From Flammula alnicola (taxonomy: Eukaryota; Basidiomycota; Agaricomycetes; Agaricales; Strophariaceae), in assembly GCA_015499995.1 (NCBI GenBank), contig JADNRV010000100.1:1-64000 (forward strand): 64,000 nucleotides of DNA, in the 5' to 3' direction. The position numbers and the translations under genes are program-made. A model generated the notes under the pieces. It saw only the letters and a list, made by a program, of their open reading frames with translations. It ran no database searches and had not been told where the DNA came from. This document shows, piece after piece, positions 33,606-46,769 of the stretch (positions are counted from its first letter, which is position 1; every line of letters starts with the position of its first letter).

Positions 33606-36600
33606 ACCTCAGGTGTTTTTGAGGATCTCTGGGTTTACAAACTGTAAGTACTAAATTTGACTCCATAACTCATAGCTAATAGGTGTATCAGGCCTTTTCA
33701 AAGCATATGCTCTGCACCTGTATTTATACTTCCACCACACTCTGGACAACATCATGTCCCACTACCCCAGCCTCAAAAGGCCCTTCTCTAAGTTCATATT
33801 TGCAATTTCAACATTTAATTTTGGATCCTGCACCATCTTCTACCCTCACCATAACTGGACTAACCTTGTGTGAGGTTGGTGCATAATTACCACACTTGGC
33901 AACTTTGATCCTGGCTGTGGCGGCCACCTGGTCCTTTGGGATTTGAAGTATGTGATTCAATTCTCTCCTAGATCTCCAATTATAATTCCCTCTGCCATGA
34001 TTTGGCATTTAAACATGCCCATCACTGCTGGTAAGAAAAGGAATTTCTATGCCCAGTACTCTGCAGGTGGTTTGTTTTGATGAGTTGAAAATAAATTCCA
34101 GACAGATGAACAATGGCAATTGACATCCTCAGATGAGGCAAACGAGAAGTGTGAACAGGACCAGCTCATATGTTGGACACATGGTCTTGACATGTGGAGT
34201 GTGGTAGATGAGTTTGAATAAATATTGCTGGATTTGTTAGATGTTACAGTTGTTGCAAAGTGTTGCTAAAAATAGATGAGAGTCTAAAGGTAGCAAACAC
34301 CTACATGACTATGGTGCAAGTGTTCAAGATTCAGTGATGTTCAGAATGCCATTGACATGATATTGTCTGAATTTGAGCTTAGAATGTGAGAGCTGGAGGT
34401 AAAGCCTGGTAGATTCTCAAGACCAAGCTGAAAAGGCCATCTACCTAAGGTACAAGTTTTTATACTACTTGGGCTTGTGGCTATGCAGAGCATTGTATTG
34501 TATAGAGAACAATGGTGAGAAGAATAAGAATAGAAGTAACCAACAGATGATAAGTACAATGGTGGCTATATAGAGAACAATAAAGAAAGAAATGTAGTCT
34601 GGGAAGGTAACTACCTAGAAAATGAAAAGATGTCCATTAAGAGTACAAAGGTCATAGTTCTGCAAGAAAAATGCATAAAAGGCTCAAGAAAACAAAAGAA
34701 AGTGCTGTATTATAAAGAAAAATGTGCAGTTGTAACATTAGAAGTAGTACATGCTGGGACATTGTAAATTTAATATGATAACCTTTTGATTTCCATTGTA
34801 AATTATGAGCATTCAGAGCAAGGTTCAGGCAATTTGATCAGAAACTGCTTGACATACAAGTTTCCAAAGTGTTGAAGCCTGCACCTAAATCAAATGCCTG
34901 GCATGATTAACATTGAAGTAACAATTAGAACCAAAAAAGGGACATCTAACCCTGGTGGGAAATGCCATTGATTTAACTATCTTTAGTTCAACCATTTTTT
35001 CCCCTTTATACTACAAAGAGCTTCCTATTTATCATCCTCATTTGCATTTGCATTGCTGGGGACTGACTGTTCAGCCAGCTACTCCTTTGGGTTCCTTGAC
35101 CTGGTATATAGTAATGCATTTGGATTCCTTCTGGAAATAACATCAGAGGTAGTACAGATAGGAGTGTTACAGAAACAGAAAAGAGGGTACTTCAGTTCTG
35201 AGTGACCAAAGCAGGTGGATACACTGACCAGTAACAACAGAGTACCCAAGTGCTGAACTGGAGGAAATTGAGGCTTTAATAGCAAAGTGCCCAAGTACTG
35301 GACCAAGGAAGATTGATGCACTAACAGCAGAGTGCCCAAGTACTGAATGATTAGAAGAAGCTGATGAACAGACAATGGAGCACTTTAGTGCTGGGTAACT
35401 GAGGAAGATCAATAAACAGACAGTGAGAGATCATCTCAGTGCTCAGCTACTAGTGGTGGTTGAAAACCAGGAGAAAATATTTCAGAGTATTCTATAGTTG
35501 ATTGTGACCAGGGAATATACTCAGCAACAGAAAGTGATTGAAAAAGGAACTGAGCATTCTAGTACTCAGCTAGCTGGAGAATAGAAAGTGAAACACTCAA
35601 TTTTTTTTACCAAGTTCCAGTGCTAAAGGGATGTCATGTAGTCTTGATGATGGTGACAGTGGTGACTGAGAGCAAGCTTTCAATGATGACAAAACATGGT
35701 GGTCAAATTGTGAAAGAATAAAAAATGGGATACAACAAATATACATTTCCAAGAGGTTGGGCCTCAGGAGTAGAAAAGAGGGCTGGAGCTGAGTCCACAG
35801 TTGGAAAAGCCATAAAATTTGGCTGCTTATTAGTGACTTGGGTCAATAACAGAGCCAATATATCTTGGCCTACTGAGTCTGCAGTAAGAGGCACTATAAA
35901 AATTGGGACCTCATAAGTGGAGAACTATATCAGCAACAGCACCTACATTGGTTGGCCACCAAGTTGATCCAATCTGAAAAGCTTGTTAAATGTAAACATA
36001 TAAAACAAGAAACTGCACACACAACCAATTTTCCTCAATTCTGGTGGGAGTGGTATTAGATTAACCAAGCATAGAGACAGGAGTCTATGGACTTACTTTA
36101 AGTTTTTCTCTTCATAAGCTTCTTGATTATATTTTTGCATGGCTGTTATAGATCTTCAGGAAGGTTGCAGTTAAAGTCAAGCATTCAGAATCCCAGTGAT
36201 ATAGTTTAAGTATTTTTTAGCCCTGCCTAACTGAGAGAAATAAATCTATTTATAGCTCTTTAGCCAGTGAAGAATAACAAATGGATCTGAATTTGGAATA
36301 AGTTGTGATCCCAAGTCCAATCCTCAAATATCTTTCAGACTCAGACTTTTATATATAACTCTCTGTTCATAGAATCCAAATTTGGAACAATTTGCAATCT
36401 CAATTCTGATTTTTGAATACTATACCATTTTGACCAAGTGTTCACATAACACTTCATAGCTTCACATTGGGAAAAAAAAAAAACCTTTTTTTATTTAGCC
36501 TTAAATCAATAGAAAATTTATCAGCCTCCTCAGTCTGGTACATTGCTGTTATCCATGATTGCAGAGGCAGAGACAGTGATATTGGTGGTATTGGTGGTAT

Positions 36601-36717
36601 TGATTTGATATATGTACAGTGCATACATGGTGTAACCCAGAAGATGCAGAGGCTGAACCTGTCCAGCTTACACAGCAAAGCTGCAGTGGTCAAATGGGCC
36701 GCAGACATCAGCATTAA
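33606..36717. other. Gene-free AT-rich stretch
   Basis: No gene is supported. A weak tandem region at 35215-35440 repeats AGTGCCCAAGTACTGA-like units of about 55-60 bp (five imperfect copies). Remaining sequence is AT-rich, CpG-poor and featureless to me. Confidence 0.4.
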
Positions 36718-37170
36718 TCAGAATGCCAAAACAGCTGGCATAAATGTTGGTGTTGTAAAAGTCTCTGTTGCTATTAATATTGTTGCTATTTTTGGGGTTT
36801 GGGCCCTTGGAGGAAAGTTCAAAACTGACACAGGCAATTGATCTCCGCCGCTGGTGCTCTTCGGGCTACCCTCTGTATTGGATATGCTACATGCATCTAT
36901 ATCACAAGCTGCTAGGCATGCTGGGTTTGGTGTCCGGCTTTTCATGACTGGTTTTTTAGGCAAGTTGTGGACATGGGTGGATAGTGATCCTGTGTGGTAT
37001 GTTTTTTTGCATGGACTTCTTGACTGAAAATATCTGATTTGTAGGTGGCGAACCTGTTGGATTAGGCAGTTCGTTGCAGTACATGTATTCATGCGATGAA
37101 GACGCAACAGCTGAACATCATTTATATGAAGCAGTAACGGCAATTTGGCATGCACTAAGGATTCATGCAT
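36718..37170 (-). pseudogene. Possible N-terminal exon of a lineage-specific protein
   Basis: A 150-codon minus-strand frame contains KKPVMKSRTPNPACLAACDI DACSISNTEGSPKSTSGGDQ and LNFPPRAQTPKIATILI, a Pro/Ser/Thr-rich disordered composition typical of N-terminal regions in expanded basidiomycete families. A stop follows MPAVLAF and no clear partner exon was joined. The upstream half (HESLVHAKLPLLLHIND) is less convincing. Confidence 0.35.
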
Positions 37171-37368
37171 AGGTATCTAGGCATTCCAGCCAGTCCAATG
37201 GCCTTCAATGCATCTGTGGCTGCTAGGAACCAGCAATGAAGGTTGAGCAGCGAGTTGGGCATTATGGTTGGGCATTATGGGTGCACTAAAGGTGGTACAT
37301 TGACAATCTCATCTTTACCATTTCTCTCTTTTCGATCAGGGCTGTTTCTTTTCCAGGCCAACAAACGG

Positions 37369-37620
37369 GATCCACTGTGCCACTGCCCAGTCCTGTTTTG
37401 CATTCTCTTGCACTCTTCATCGCTCTAGGTGGCGACAGAGAGTCGGGATCCACTGTGCTGGATCCCATTGCATTCTCTTGCAGTTTTCCTCGCTCTGGGC
37501 AGCGGCAGAGGGTCAGGATCCACTGTGCTGGATCCCTTCACATTTATCTGTGCTCTTTGTCACTCTGGGCGGCAGCTGGATCCTCTCACATTCTCTTGCA
37601 CTCTTTGTCAAACTGGCTCA
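37369..37620. repeat. Minisatellite with GGATCCACTGTGCTGGATCC core
   Basis: Three to four units of about 70-85 bp repeat GGATCCACTGTGCTGGATCC, CACATTCTCTTGCACTCTT and CGCTCTGGGCGGCAGC. The core is itself a short inverted repeat (GGATCCA / TGGATCC). Open frames across it reflect the repeat rather than a gene. Confidence 0.75.
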
Positions 37621-38236
37621 TCACAATATGTATAATTTGTTAATGGACTTCATACTTGTCGACTTTCAAGTGGGAAACCATCATTTCAAATTTTGGTGGA
37701 ATCCACTGTGCTATATTTAGCTCATCATATGTTTAAAACATTAGAAATGCAATGAAAAATATTTCTAGCATGAAATCCTGCCACACCAGCCCTTAGACAT
37801 GATATAAAATGTTAACAACTGATTTTCCCCCATTCATAAACATCCTTTATTTTAAGGATTCAGAGAGAGAATAAAAAGGCCAGATGAAGAGCTATTAGGG
37901 GGAGGTTTCACCACAGATTCGCAAGCAATCTCGACCTTCAGACTCAATCGGTCAATCGACACTTTGCGAATTCACATCCTTGACTGACTATGTAGACTCA
38001 TGGTCAAGATGCACATTGGTAGAACTCGCTCATGCCCTTGTCTAAAGGAAGCATATAGCCCGTTGATTTATTCGCAGACTATTTTGACCAAATGGACTGA
38101 TGATGCTCAATCAGTTAGAACCAATGGACTGGTGGCAAATTGATCATATTCAAGTCAAGTTCTTAGACAGACGATTGACCAGATAGTTATGACATATACA
38201 GAAGATCACCGTACACCTATCAAGAAGGCCTACAAC

Positions 38237-38975
38237 CTAAACTTCATAAATTACTTCGACAGTGATGGCAGTATCATGACAGCCCTGAACGTTGTTGAGA
38301 GATTGGTTGCAAGAATTCCTCTCCTGAGTGGTAGTGACGAAGTCAGAGGCATGATGACCCGGTGTCTGAATGCAGTGCTTTTTGAGAGGGCGGGGGCAGG
38401 GGCGGGGGTGAATATTTTCAGAAAAGGGGACTTTGAGTGCATTATAGTCCAAGATCGAGTTATCATCGACAGTGTCTGTCTTAGACAAAAGACGCTTTGG
38501 TAGATTGTCCTCAGGCTCTGGGGTGTACTGAGAATTTTATTCAGCAACATCCCAGTCAAATGAAAAGGACAAGGAAATACCTGTTTGTACATCCCATGAG
38601 AGGCTGCAACAATGCGGAGCTTCTGTTTTCATGAATAACCATCACGAGCTGCGCCAAGCTTGCAGAGGATCATGTCAGTTTTGATGCTCTATTAAGGTTG
38701 CGGTTGGGTTAGGCACCTCGCAGCATTGATAAAACAGGACTTACTTTTATGATGCACATTTTTTGGTGGTCCACATATGGAACCTCACTGTCAGTCCGTG
38801 CATACAGCAGCCACAGGCAGAACCATATGTCAAAGAATCGCCTGTAAAAATCCTCTGCCTCACCCTCCTGTTTGGCAAGGCAGAGATAGGGCCCGAGTTT
38901 GACTTTGAGGTGGCTTTGCACTTGGCGAGCCTCTTCGGTGACCTCCCAGAGTCCGGGACCAATAATCACACCCTG
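38237..38975 (-). pseudogene. Degenerate copy 2, C-terminal exons, of a tandemly duplicated hypothetical gene
   Basis: Minus-strand exons: after a TTATTTCAG acceptor at 38976, GVIIGPGLWEVTEEARQ, HLKVKLGPYLCLAKQEGEAE DFYRRFFDIWFCLWLLYART, a GTAAGT donor near 38744, then IKTDMILCKLGAARDGYS with a TGA, and after another intron YTPEPEDNLPKRLL ending near 38237. The LGPYL.LA...GE...FY..FF pattern recurs in the segment at 41580-42149, so these are paralogous. The function is unknown. Confidence 0.45.
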
Positions 38976-39137
38976 AAATAACATTAGATCAGATCGATCA
39001 TGAAAACAAAAATAAAACAAACCTTTGCACTCATAGCTTAAAGATAGTGATAGCTTAAGAGATAGGCACCGGTGAAAAGAAAGTCATTGAGGTTTGAGAA
39101 GGGGAGCGGTTTACAAAGTTCAAAGCCATTCCCACAT

Positions 39138-39935
39138 TTTAAAGTTCATGTCCAGCCAAACTCAGTCACTCTTGAATGCCTTCGCGGCTGGATACGATCC
39201 TGCACTTGAACTTGCAAAGGTGCACACAGTAAAGTCAGCTCCAGCTGGTGTCACAGGGTTTCTTTCATCAATGGGGCAGAAAAAACTCTACAACACAGCA
39301 GAGGAGAAACTTGCTGCCAACTGAGCCAAGAGTAGAAAGAGCTATGAAAAGTAAGACACAATCTCCACAAAAATTTGGGTGCATTCGATAACCTGAACTC
39401 ACTCAGAAAAAAGGCCCAGATCAACAAAAAAAAGATGCTGAAAATACAGAAAGGTGCATCCCAAGCCTCCTACAGATGAATTGTAAGCATATTCATATCA
39501 AAACATAGGATTCTAACCTGTTTGCTATCTAGAAGAGAAAAGGATGACACCAAATTGATGGGGATTCAACCAATGGATATATGGCTGGAGTGCACCAACC
39601 GCACTTATGCACACTTCATCTCATTGATTCAAGGCGACACCCTGGCCTTCGTTGAGTCAATCTGCTCCAATTTCCTGTTGGACCGTAACAAGGATGCAAT
39701 ACATGAGCATACCATCATCCTTTCCAGATTTCAAAAGTCGCTCTATCGCTATCAGGCTGAGGTCCTTCATTTGGCTGGTATTGGCCCAGAGTATGCAACG
39801 GTGGACAGGGTTGTGAAGGAAGTATGCAGGGTGATATCGTGGGTGGAGGACATTTTCTGTTATGCAATGGTAGATTGGCATATGGTGCAGGAGATGTATC
39901 AAAATTGTGGCTTTAATTATCAGACTTCGAGATAA
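39138..39935 (+). pseudogene. Plus-strand hypothetical gene relic
   Basis: From MSSQTQSLLNAFAAGYDPAL (39148 region) the frame runs to about 39340, followed by two intron-like gaps (GTAAGACA...ACTCAG and GTAAGCAT...ATCTAG) and a long protein-like exon to 39935 containing IQPMDIWLECTNRTYAHFIS, FVESICSNFLLDRNKDAIHE and VKEVCRVISWVEDIFCYAMV DW. In-frame stops after KLAAN and before the second intron make it non-functional as read. It lies between the two halves of the minus-strand gene copy. The family is not recognised. Confidence 0.45.
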
Positions 39936-39997
39936 GCACAAAATAATTTGGATTTTGGTCGGTGCATTCATAGGTGGTACAAAAATTAAGGGAAACA

Positions 39998-41424
39998 TCA
40001 AATTCTTTGCCTCACGCGATGAACTCTGTCAGATGGATTGATGTCTATAACTGCCTCATCTCCCCTTGTGAGGTCCCAGCCCTCAAAATTGGCAAGATTA
40101 GTCTCTCTAACAGCCATGAAGTCAATGGTGGTGAAGTTATCTGTCTCCTCGTGATCAGCCTCTTCAGTCATTCTAACAGGATATGGAGAGTAGTCTACCA
40201 CCTCCTCATAAAAAGCATACCTGCCATAGCCAGCCTCTCAAGCAAAGGCCTGAAATGACATCTGCAAAATAAAAGAATGGTCAAATCGAATAATTATGAA
40301 CAATGGATTGTGTCAACTCACCCGGTGCTTGCGATCATAATTGACCATAAAACACTTTGCTCAATCGGTGAGGTATTCGGATGGTTTAATGACCACTGCC
40401 TCAGTCGTGACCCTTTCTCGGATGTCCTGCATGAATATATGAGGACAGGATAAGAAAATGTGGAGAAAGGGTTACCATACCTGGCATGATTTCTCTGTAT
40501 TGGGCCAACAATTGAGAAATATGAGTTGAACAGCATCCAAGAAGCATCCTAATTCATTGTAATAAAGTCTCCCATTATTTATCGCTTCAAACAGCAGGCG
40601 AGCATACTGCGCAGCCTCCTTTATGAAGGCATTTTGATACAGTTGCCTGACGTGTTTTAGGATGTGATCTGTGGGAAGAGACACTGTAGAGGTTAATGGC
40701 AGAGGAAGGTCCTCAAGCATAGTAATGTGGATGGTGGTAACAGCCTCCTCATAGAGGTAGTAGTCCCTGTGGCCTATGGAGACTGCAAATTCTTGCATGG
40801 TTGTCTATAAAGTGGCGAAGATGAGAAAATGGAACAGTGGTTTAATGGAATAAGCAACTCACCCGACATTCACGATTGTGCTCAAGGGTTAATTTTGTCT
40901 CCCAATCTGTGAGATAGTCAGCTGGTGGGACAGACACATAATATGTGGCCAGTTGGTTCCTGATGGCCTGCGCACAAACTGTCAGAATGAGATGATGGGA
41001 TCCGTGGAGACAAGAAAGCCCTACTCTGATAGCTTCAGCGGAGAGATCCAATAGTGGCCAGTGGTCAGTGCAAATGGTAAACATTTTTTGGAGGAATGCC
41101 TCGATCTTTATAGCCTCGCTCTCGTGCAAGATTGGGGCAAAAAACCTGGAGGACTCTTTCAGGAATGCCTCTTGAGCGAGAACTCATAGAGATGCTCAGA
41201 GGTGCTCAGGTGGAATACAGGGCATGGCAAAGGATGCAGCAGGTGGGGGTTTGTGTTAGAGGATGTTGTAAAGTCTTTTGAAATGCATTTCCATTGGCAG
41301 AAGGACCGGAACGTAATGGGAAATGCTCAGAAGCCTTGGTCAGGATATTGTTAATGTGTCCAAGAATTTCCTTGGGTCTAACTTGAGTGGTGTCAAGCAA
41401 CTTGAAAGGGGCATATATGGGCAT
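39998..41424 (-). pseudogene. Degenerate copy 2, N-terminal exons, with an internally repeated module
   Basis: Minus-strand exons joined by GT-AG introns: MPIYAPFKLLDTTQVRPKEI (41424), then ESEAIKIEAFLQKMFTICTD ... PPADYLTDWETKLTLEHNRE CR, MQEFAVSIGHRDYYLYEEAV ... LLFEAINNGRLYYNELGCFL, DIRERVTTEAVVIKPSEYLT D and MSFQAFA. The module YLTDW..KL..EH.R.CR..MQ.FA..GHR.YYLYEEAVT is followed by a second, degenerate one (EYLTD, TGA, AKCFMVNYDRKHR, then AGYGRYAFYEEVVDYSPYPV). Stops are TGA. Function unknown. Confidence 0.5.
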
Positions 41425-41579
41425 AACAATGAGTGAATATCTTTGTTATATGTATCATATTTCTGGACATGCGCAAGGACAGAAAATGATCATTCATTAA
41501 TAAACCAAGAAAGGGATCATATTATCCATGCCTCTGAAATATACACTGAGATTACTATGAAGATGGATCAAGATCACCT

Positions 41580-42149
41580 GTGAGATGCATTGGAGTGTGG
41601 GGTGGGGAGAGGGCAGTTGACGCAGATTTTCACTCTTCACCTTCAGTGATAAAAACCTCCTTTTCCTCTTTGGGTTCCAGTTCAGGCTCAGGTGTCGGCT
41701 ATTTAATGATATGCTCAGTTGACGGCCTGACTAGATGTGACAGGGGAGACTTACCATCCACAGGATTCCATTCTCCTCCTCAACCTGCTGGAGTTTGAGA
41801 TGCCAGGAGAGGTTGTCCTGGGTTTTCCCCAGGTGGTAGAAAAACATGTCCGAGTGTATGCGCTAAAGATAAATGAATGGGGTACTCCTGAAAGATGAAA
41901 CCAATTTACACACCTTAACTGTTACTTTCAATGCCTCAGCATCATGGATATCAGGTCAAGGCCAGATATGGAAATAGAGTGAAAAAAAATGCTCATAAAA
42001 GCGCTCTTCTTCTCCAGAATATCCAGCGAGCCTCAGATAAGGGCCCAGACAGGCCTGAAATTTGTGTTGCCTCTGCATTGTGGCAGTCCAGCTGGGGATA
42101 CCAGTGTCCTCCTAGAATAGAAAATGATATGATCAGATCGAACATTTAG
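41580..42149 (-). pseudogene. Degenerate copy 1, C-terminal exons, of the same hypothetical gene
   Basis: The minus strand reads IPSWTATMQRQHKFQACLGP YLRLAGYSGEEERFYEHFF, a stop, an intron (GTGTGT...TTTAG near 41915-41865), RIHSDMFFYHLGKTQDNLSW HLKLQQVEEENGILWM, a second intron (GTAAGT...AATAG) and PTPEPELEPKEEKEVFITEG EE. It parallels 38237-38975 exon for exon, including the intron placed before the PEPE motif. Confidence 0.5.
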
Positions 42150-42854
42150 AGGAGCTTGAGTAAGACAAACATCATCACTGGGGGGCAAAACACTAGTATC
42201 GATGATCTAAAAACATGTCAGATCGATAATGGGGCAGCCTGATTGAGACACACATACCATGTTTGTAGGACACTTACCATGGCGCACTCTGGACAACATA
42301 GAGATGCAGGGGGTACAGAGCTGCATTTTATGGTCCAAATTCTTTCTCACAGTTAAGGTTTGACATGCAAGCATCATGACGTTCTTAAACAATCAACTCT
42401 GCAGAGCTTCTCTTCTGTGCCCTCTTACTTCATCCGCCCATTTTTTTTCTGAAAGCCTAGTCAGTGGTCTAATGGACCTATGCTACCGATTGGGGGATGG
42501 ACAATGGACACATATCTCAGCAGATTATATGGCATAATTGCTATATTATTAGGATACAAAGAAATATAGCCGCAATATAATACATGGATCAATAGTCAAA
42601 AAGCCCCCAAACATCATCAAGAAATGGCTGGTATAATCTAGTTGTAAATAAGTCATATATCTTGTGAAACAAGAGTGGTATCATACCAAGGTCCATTATG
42701 TGATTGACATCAATAATGAAAAGGTATCCCATTCAGTGCATGGCATCTCCAACATAGGCAGGGCTAGGAGGTGGGGCTGATAACCCACTGGGGGCTGGGC
42801 TGGGAGAGCGTGAGGTGGGCCAGAACTGAAGATGGCCAGGAGGAAGGTCAAGAG

Positions 42855-43330
42855 CATTCCTGGAAAGGTTGTTACGAGCCTGGATATTGTTGGAAGTGAC
42901 TATTTGAATGGGTACTTCTGTAAATACGTCAATTTGAGCTCTGGAATAAAATTGCGCTCTTTCTTACCCTTGAAGTATTGGCTATGTCTGATTATTGCAT
43001 CTGCAAGATCGTCATCGACAACTGGATACACATGGAGAGCATTGGCAGTGGCCTCTAGATGGCCATTCATCATGGCTACAGATACCTGAGAGGTGGGGGG
43101 CAGATACTCAGGGATTGTGGTTCTCTGAGATGTGTCTAGGAATTTCACATATGATGAGTAAAAGAATCTTCTGTTGACAAACAGATATCGTACTGGATTG
43201 TGCAGAATCGTGGTCCAAGAGATGGGGTCTAAGCTTATGGAGAAGTGTCTCCAATGCCCAAATGATCTCTAGAAGGCGAAGATGCAGTGAGTAACTTTGG
43301 ACCGGTGTAGACATAACAGTGGACATATAG
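42855..43330 (-). pseudogene. Possible further exons of copy 1
   Basis: Minus-strand frames at 43326-43108 (LHLRLLEIIWALETLLHKLR PHLLDHDSAQS) and 43148-42900 (TIPEYLPPTSQVSVAMMNGH LEATANALHVYPVVDDDLAD AIIRHSQYFKGKKERNFIPE) are protein-like and lie upstream of the 41.6-42.1 kb exons on the same strand. Their connection by splicing is not demonstrated. Confidence 0.35.
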
Positions 43331-43422
43331 AACGAGAGAGTACAGGCAGCAAGGGCTGGGATGTATGGATAGGAAATGGATTATGGATTGCTCAGGTATC
43401 ACCAGCGTCATTACGATCGCAC

Positions 43423-43450
43423 CTGGTGCATGCATGCATGCTCGTACGCA
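43423..43450. repeat. GCAT/GTAC microsatellite
   Basis: TGCATGCATGCATGCTCGTA continuing CGCACGTAC is an alternating purine-pyrimidine run. It is too short for further interpretation. Confidence 0.7.
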
Positions 43451-43901
43451 CGTACTTTTTCTTTTTACTTACTTTAGCTATGCACCTTCCATCCACTTCT
43501 GATCCCATCACTTGCTGCATAGCTCCTCCCCACATCTCTCTTTCCTTTATCTGTTTCACTTATATCTGTTTTACATCCATTGATTCTACAATGGATATCT
43601 TATACTGTCTGATTTCATTCAATTCGGACGTCCTGCATCACAGGGCTGCTGAATTTGTCCTAAATGTCACACTTGTCCCCTGTCCCAAAGCCTTTGTCTG
43701 AAACCATTTGTCAAAAATGTGCCCAAATAAGGGAATTTAGGGTCCAAAATGGGCGCCAAAATCGCAGGGTCCACCCTCATTTGGTAGGTGTCTGAAACCA
43801 TAATTTCGGACAGCCAGGTCACGTGTCCACCCCTTGTCCGAATTGAACAAAATCGGACAGTATGTATGATGTATCATAACACATCTGAGACGTGTTACAT
43901 G

Positions 43902-44286
43902 TAGGGAATAGCATGGGTCACCCATGGGTATTTTTTCAGTGACCCACACCCACACCCGTGTCAACCCATACCCATGCACCCATGGGTTTTTTGTCTATGG
44001 GTGCTTGGGTGTCGATGGATCAGTGCTGAAATTACAGGGCATTCACATCTCGGTGTTTGCTGAAATGTGTGACCAATGGTTTGTCAGTGGGTTGAATTGA
44101 TCTTCTGAGTCAACCACCACTTCCATCTCTCTACATGTCTTCAATAATGAAAAATGTTGTCACAAATGCAGTTTCAGGCCATGGGTTATGATGGGTCATG
44201 GGTATCACAGAGCTGACCTGCACCCAAACTCATGGGCACCCATACCCATGACCCATGTGGGTATGCCTGACTCATGCACTTCCCTA
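43902..44286. mobile_element. 385-bp small inverted-repeat element (TAGGGAATAGCATGGGT ends)
   Basis: The ends TAGGGAATAGCATGGGTCA and, inverted, TAGGGAAGTGCATGAGTCA form imperfect inverted repeats rich in CCCATGGGT and ACCCATACCC. The flanking octamers GTTACATG and GACATGTT do not match, so no duplication is claimed. The design is the same as the elements at 23114 and 48544. Confidence 0.7.
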
Positions 44287-44749
44287 GACATGTTTTATCT
44301 ATTACTCTGGACTAGCTACTTGGTATAAATACTAGAGTAGCATACTATGTATTCCTTAGCTATATCTTGAGAATTATACCTTGAGTATCTAATACACTTG
44401 ATCCCTCTTGAACACTCTAAGTCGTTTGTGAACACTTGGGTGACTTCAAACCAAGGACAGAGGTGGAAATAGTAAAAGTGTATAAGCAGGATCAAGATGA
44501 TCAAAATGATCCCATTATCTGTCTACACCTTGGAACTGTCATTGTATCATCACATCAGTGATTGCTGCTTATTTGAGGGATCCTGTTATGACCTGTGTGT
44601 TTGGCTGTGTGAGTGTAAAATAACAGAAGGGTCAGTGAAGTGAGTCAAGAGTCAAATAGTGAGGTCACTGATGTCTGCCTGTTTGAAACAAATGATTTTG
44701 CCAAATTTACCCTTTATACATTGATCTGAATATACTCTTTACATACTAA

Positions 44750-45360
44750 TTAACCAGATTCAAACCAAAGCAGTTCAGTCAATGATTACAGAGGGCAAAG
44801 GGATGGATATGTTGGCTATTGAGGTTGTCAATCAGAGATGTGAGTCAGAAAACTTTGTATTGAATGATTATGTCTGATGCACTGGAAGTCATCCTACAGG
44901 TAATTCCTGTTACCTACTCCAGACCTCAGAAGACTTTACAGGCAGACAAGGGAATATATGTTGAGCCTGTTTGCATACCAGAGTAGTCTTATGCTCCTCA
45001 ATCTTGGGTCAATTATGCAGATGACAGAAAATTCAGTTATTTTATAGCAAACACACCTGCTGCACCATTGATCTGCCTTTCACAGGGCAAGCTATTTCTC
45101 TTAGCTGCCAGACATCATGCTCTTGTAATCTGCCTGGCTCTTGAAACTGGAGTTATTGGAATGCTCCTACATTTGTATCAGAAAGTTATTGCAAAAGATT
45201 GCACAGGGCCCAATGATGATGTTGACAAGGCCAATGAGTTGCAAGCCCAATGAGTTGCAAGTTTTCCAGCTTCCTGAAAATCTTACTGTTGACTATTTCT
45301 CCTCTACATACCCTTGTACAATGAAGATCATCTTCACTTTTGTATCTGATAAATGAGCTT
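44750..45360 (+). pseudogene. Possible coding relic
   Basis: Segments such as IQTKAVQSMITEGKGMDMLA IEVVNQRCESENFV (from about 44759) and LAARHHALVICLALETGVIG MLLHLYQKVIAKDCTGPNDD (45110-45220) are protein-like but lie in different frames separated by stops. They may be exons of one destroyed gene. No family is recognised. Confidence 0.3.
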
Positions 45361-46769
45361 GGGTTATCAATGACTTTACTTCTCTAGTAAGGATATATGT
45401 AACAAGTTTCAATGTTTTCTGGTCACTGTCAGATGGAAAGGCAGACATATGAGGTGCAAGATGAAGAATAGAGGGACATAGTATGATTAAGACATAGAGA
45501 TAAAGTATGTGGTCAGAGAGGAAGCATATCTAAAATTGGACTCCAAGGAGTCTTCTTACAATAGCCAGCAATCTGTTCAAGAGGAGGGGCAACCCCAACA
45601 GTATGATGTGTTGGAACTAAGCAGTGCAATCCAGAATCCAGCACTGGCTCGTATTTGCTGGAACATTTTGATTAGTAATATTTGGCTTAGCTTACTATTT
45701 TCTCACTTAACTAGTAATTTGTAGATTATTCTAGTTACTTAGTATTGTAGTACATAGACTCATCTGTAGATGAGAAATACAGTTCAGTGAACCTGAATAT
45801 CCCTGTGCATATTTACAATATAGTGAAAAAAAGAAAGAGATGCAACAAAATTTTGTTCAAGTCCAAATATTTATTTGCAAACATCAACCATATTATGTGA
45901 AGGAATCATATGACTGCTTTTATTTAAGTAGTGAAATTTCTTTTATTATAATGCTCTGTAGTTTATTGATGGTAATGTAAACAACTATGTATGTATTTGA
46001 GTAAGGGGCTCAGTGTGCTAAAGTGCTACATAGTGGCCTATCATTGCTCTGGCTACTATAGGATGCTATAGTCATATTAGAAACACTACAACAGACTATA
46101 AAAAAATTCAGGATTTGCTGATGTGTCCACTTGTTTTTGATGAAATTATATCTTACTCCATCATGTAATTTTAACACTGATTTCTGAATTGCTCTTGATG
46201 TTGCAGATTAAAATTGGAGGATTCCTCATGTCATTATCTTGAACTAGACTCTACATATTCTGTCAAGACTAGTTAGATGGTAGTTTTTTTTTGGGTTATA
46301 ATTTTATTATATGGATGGGTGCTGGACAACAAAAATTGAATCTATATACTACTTTTTAACACTTTTTCTCTGTATATACAGACCAAGACAAAGACTGTTA
46401 CAATTTTTTGTAGACCAGGGAAATGCACAGAAAAAGGAAAAGAAAATGATCAATTATTTACAGCATCTATTAATACAAGGTATGGGTAGCCAAGGTAAGG
46501 CTAAAAAAAGAAACAACCCAGCACCCATCCAGCAAAGGAAAAAGAAGTTGATCTTTAACCAAAACAAGGAGTGGTTTCTTTTTAAAGCAGGATACTGGGT
46601 AGAGCCAATTGAACAATGTTAAATGAGCAGAGCTTATTTTTAGCATGTTTCCATCTTTAACCAGTTGGTTTAGTTTTCATATCTGCTCTTCCACTTGTCT
46701 TTGCCACCACTCCAGATTGCAATATATTCATCATCAAGATATTCATATCAGAATAATCTCCTTGATCTG
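45361..46769. other. Gene-free AT-rich stretch
   Basis: No gene is supported. Open frames at 45509-45724 and 46311-46622 lack splice context and recognisable motifs. Base composition is strongly AT with very few CpG. Confidence 0.4.

Noticed and set aside
36467..36841. 124-codon plus-strand frame
   Set aside because: It overlaps a minus-strand frame with more protein-like composition, begins in an A-rich run, and has no domain.
43894..44294. Target-site duplication of the 43902-44286 element
   Set aside because: GTTACATG and GACATGTT share letters but do not match as direct repeats, and a better match would need a 5-bp offset from the inverted-repeat end.
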